Source: Promerops cafer (lineage: Eukaryota > Chordata > Aves > Passeriformes > Nectariniidae). Taken from it: a stretch of 64,000 bases of DNA. A program made the translations under genes and the position numbers. Shown piece by piece: positions 61,201 through 64,000 of this stretch. Every line of letters starts with the position of its first letter. The stretch's first letter is position 1. The notes under the pieces were generated by a model. The model saw nothing but the letters and a program-made list of their open reading frames with translations, did no database searches and was not told the origin of the DNA. The stretch spans positions 70,974-134,973 of the forward strand of contig VZSE01002913.1 in NCBI GenBank assembly GCA_013398275.1, given 5' to 3'.

Positions 61201-64000
61201 GCCAGATCTCATGTTCCATGTGGACAGGGAACAGCACTGGGATGCCCAGTGGCCAAATGGCTTCTTGTTGAGCATTGGCAATACCTAATTTTTCACAAGA
61301 AAGAAGTAATTTATTATTGAATAGCAGAAAGCCTCAAGGTAAACTTGTCAAAATATGGTTGGTGCTGTATGCCTGACCAGGTGCGTGAAGAGACCACATA
61401 AAGCTTCCTAAACCTTTAAGTAAATGTTTTGTACAATTGAAAGCTGCAATTGAAATTGCTTTCTTTTGACTTAGACAACCCATAGATATATCTGCTTGTA
61501 GCTCATCACTGAGTTTGTATGGATCAAGAAGTCTTCATCCTTTAAAAAGATCCACCTGTGTTCTTCCTTTAAATGCTTTTTCCTCAGAATTTTGCATTTC
61601 ATCTACTGAAATTTCACACACAGTGTCTTCTGGCTTGTTTTTCCTAATGAAAGGTCACCCCTTAAAACCCACAAAACCTGTCTTAGCTGTCAGAACTTAA
61701 TTAAGCCTCTCTGGGACTATTGATATGAATGTAGGATTCTATGAATGTAGGCCTCCCCCCCACCCTAATATTGTTAATGCTTCAGTTTGCTGCCATTTTG
61801 GGTTTATTTCTTTCTGTGTGGAATGTGCAAAATAAAAACAAATTGGTGACTGGTGACTTGTAGGAGTAATCTCACCCTCTGAGGAATGTGACAAGCAGAG
61901 GAGGAGTTGTGTGAGTAGCTCCTGAAAAACGTGTGAAAATCTTTCACTGAGAATGTTACCTTCTGTGTTTGAGCACTGCTTATCTCCTGCTGTTTGTCTC
62001 CTGATATTCCTTAATTTGATTATTTGCAAATGCTTCAGTTTTCTGGCTGACATTTTAGGAAACTAATTCTTTTCTGTGTTGTCTTCTTCTGTATGCATTC
62101 AAACAATTAAAACCTTTATGCACCTTCCTATTTTTGCTCCCTGTCTGAAACATTCATTCACTGTTTGGTTTTACTGCTTCTCTGAAGTTCCCGACTTAGT
62201 ATGCTTTTCTGTGTCATGAGATGTTTCCTTATCTGAACCGTGTGTTACTGTCTTTATGCAGGACTGTGTTTTGCTGGATTTGTCAGTGCAAAGAGAAAAT
62301 TGTGGTATCGTGTGGTGGCTGGGGTTGTCTAAATAAGTAGAGAACATCTTTCAAGGTCTATGGGAGGAGCATCTCTTCCATCAGCTGGTTGTCTGAATTT
62401 CCTGAGGTGTTTGGGTAGAGCTCAGTTTACTTGTGCATTGTGTTTGTGTACACTTAAATCTAACAGCCACTTGGAGAGGGTGGTCTTGCAGACTTCAGTT
62501 GCCTGCTGCACCTTGCAGATCGTAAAATTCCTGTGATCAATCTGCACCATCATGCACCATCTGCTTTCCTTTCTAGCCAGACTGCTTCTGAACTAGAAAA
62601 ATGAGGGGAAACAGTGTCATTTCACTGACTTTAATTAGTCACTGCTGATTCCTCCTTGGCTAGCTCTCACCTCTTTATGAAGTTCTTGACATCTGCCTGT
62701 TTATAGTTGAAGCTTCATACTCTGCTTTTCATGGGTCAGAGCCATGAGATCCTTTGTCATGATGCTTCTGCCTTCAGAAGGCATTTCCCCTCACCTAGCC
62801 AGGTCAGGGCACCACTCTGAGACAGTGACATGGTCACCTGAACAAATAACTGAGGCAGATGTCTTCAGGGTGTAAGTGGCAAATTTTGGACTATGGGTGG
62901 TACTGGGCGGGTGGCCTTTGACCCTTTTCTCCTGTAGCTTCTACAGAACTGCTCTCACTGCAAGCAGGTGACCTTCATAAGAGCATCAGTAGAAATACTG
63001 CTGACACTTAAGGAAGGAGCAGGTTTAATTCCGTTACCATTATATTACCACTATGTCCGTGTTGAGACAACACGTCAGTGATGAGGATTCACCAGTTCTC
63101 TGTGTGGTCTCATACCTGTTTTCTGGAGCAGGAGATGCATCTTTCCTCTGCCTGGACAATGACTCTGCTGTCTTTCGTCTCCTCTGTGCTGATAGGCTGT
63201 GTGCTCCTCCCCACCACAGAAATCACCTCCAAATCTGTTCAGCAACTGCATTTGCTGCTGCAAGAATCCACTTTATCATCCTTGCTTTGACTGTTTCCTT
63301 CCCTGATCTGCCCTATTTGTTTGGAAACAGCCATAAATCTTAGAGATGCACCTAATTTCATAGCGCCAAGCAGAAGATTCGGTTCTGCTCCTTCCCACTT
63401 TGTTTTATCAGTGCAGTAATCATTCTGGGTTCAACCATGGATGATGAATAACAGGTTTGAACACAGTAGCAACTCACAATGCTTCTTTTTCTGACTTGTA
63501 GATTAATGAAAAAAAATGTGCTTACTGCTCATATTAAGATGAGTGCCGAGAGGAAAGGTGTCATCCTTTTTGTGCTACCAAAAGGAAAATTTGCTTTGTA
63601 TGGGCTGGCAATAAGCCATTTAGAGAAGTGGACCTGGATTTTAGTGCTTCAGTTGGCCTGGAAGAAGCGGTGTTGTGCAATCAAAAGTCAATGAGCTGGA
63701 GAAAGGGGAGGCGGGGAAATTGACTGCTTTTGGTGGCTCAAGCACATAGTCCGTGGTAACAATGGACTGCAGTTCGGAATTTTGAAGCACTTGGGGTGTT
63801 GTTGGATACTTGTGAAATTTGGGAAGTGGTACACTGTGCTTAGGAAAAGCAGGGATGGGAAAACCCCCTGTGTACAGCAGCAGTTGCCACTGGCAAGTGA
63901 TCATCTGCCCTGGCACTGGGAGAGGTCTGGGCTTCCACTCAAGAGGTCAAGACCTGAGCATCTGCACAAGGCTTTGCGCTTGAACTGGTGGAGAGTAATT
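55271..64000. other. Intergenic DNA, no gene recognised
   Basis: 8.7 kb of AT-rich sequence to the right edge. It has one 22-bp tandem duplication (58832-58874) and a few A/T runs (59366-59390, 60440-60475). The short open frames in this stretch show no domain or compositional sign of coding. Confidence 0.55.
58832..58874. repeat. 22-bp tandem duplication
   Basis: CTGGACTTCTCGTGTACACC (58832 on) is followed directly by CTGGACTTCTTGTGTACCC; the two copies are 22 and 21 bp with one substitution and one indel or equivalent. Confidence 0.85.

Noticed and set aside
1..64000. CRISPR arrays, operons, phage or plasmid features, tRNA or rRNA genes
   Set aside because: None seen; the sequence is vertebrate nuclear DNA with spliced gene structure and LINE/LTR repeats.

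Overview
The window is nuclear DNA from a bird. Two things show this: a multi-exon, minus-strand gene that is clearly aconitase 1 / iron regulatory protein 1 (ACO1, IRP1, IREB1), and many CR1 LINE fragments ending in the avian-type ATTCTRTG tail, alongside avian-type endogenous retroviral LTRs. ACO1 is Z-linked in birds (the classic IREBP marker), so the window is probably from the Z chromosome; this is an inference. It is an ordinary animal locus: there is no operon, CRISPR array or bacterial system.

Region 1 (1-25300) is the 5' half of ACO1, read right to left. A CpG island at about 24500-25330 is the promoter and probably holds the untranslated first exon. After an 11.3 kb intron, the ATG lies at 13674. 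Ten coding exons follow at 13578-13698, 11686-11854, 9478-9615, 8104-8173, 7816-7999, 4970-5109, 3830-4001, 3285-3385, 2172-2288 and 754-913. They splice in frame with canonical GT/AG sites and encode residues 1-449 of a protein of about 889 residues. Residue numbering agrees exactly with mammalian IRP1 (Gln86, Asp125-His126, Ser138, Asp205-Ser206-His207, Arg269, Glu302, Ser371, Lys379, Cys437). The remaining exons lie beyond the left edge. Introns carry CR1 pieces and two LTRs of one family in opposite orientations.

Region 2 (25300-41680) is AT-rich, apparently gene-free DNA upstream of ACO1. It holds two likely LTRs, a 44-bp tandem duplication, a perfect 23-bp hairpin, and a CR1 nested inside an older, oppositely oriented CR1 (37835-40620). 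The inner copy still encodes a recognisable reverse-transcriptase FADD segment.

Region 3 (about 41690-42241) is a small GC-rich block unlike everything around it. It consists of a CR1 3' piece, a 31-base N gap, and part of an exon encoding a C1 zinc-finger segment that closely resembles the first C1 domain of diacylglycerol kinase theta (DGKQ), followed by a good splice donor. No other DGKQ exon is visible. This is the oddest object in the window: either an assembly misjoin or a transposed gene fragment.

Region 4 (42242-64000) is AT-rich non-coding DNA with two more CR1 fragments (52452-53162 and 54597-55270), short tandem duplications and small hairpins. I could recognise no protein-coding gene in it. 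All positions and identities were read by eye from sequence and translations, without database searches.
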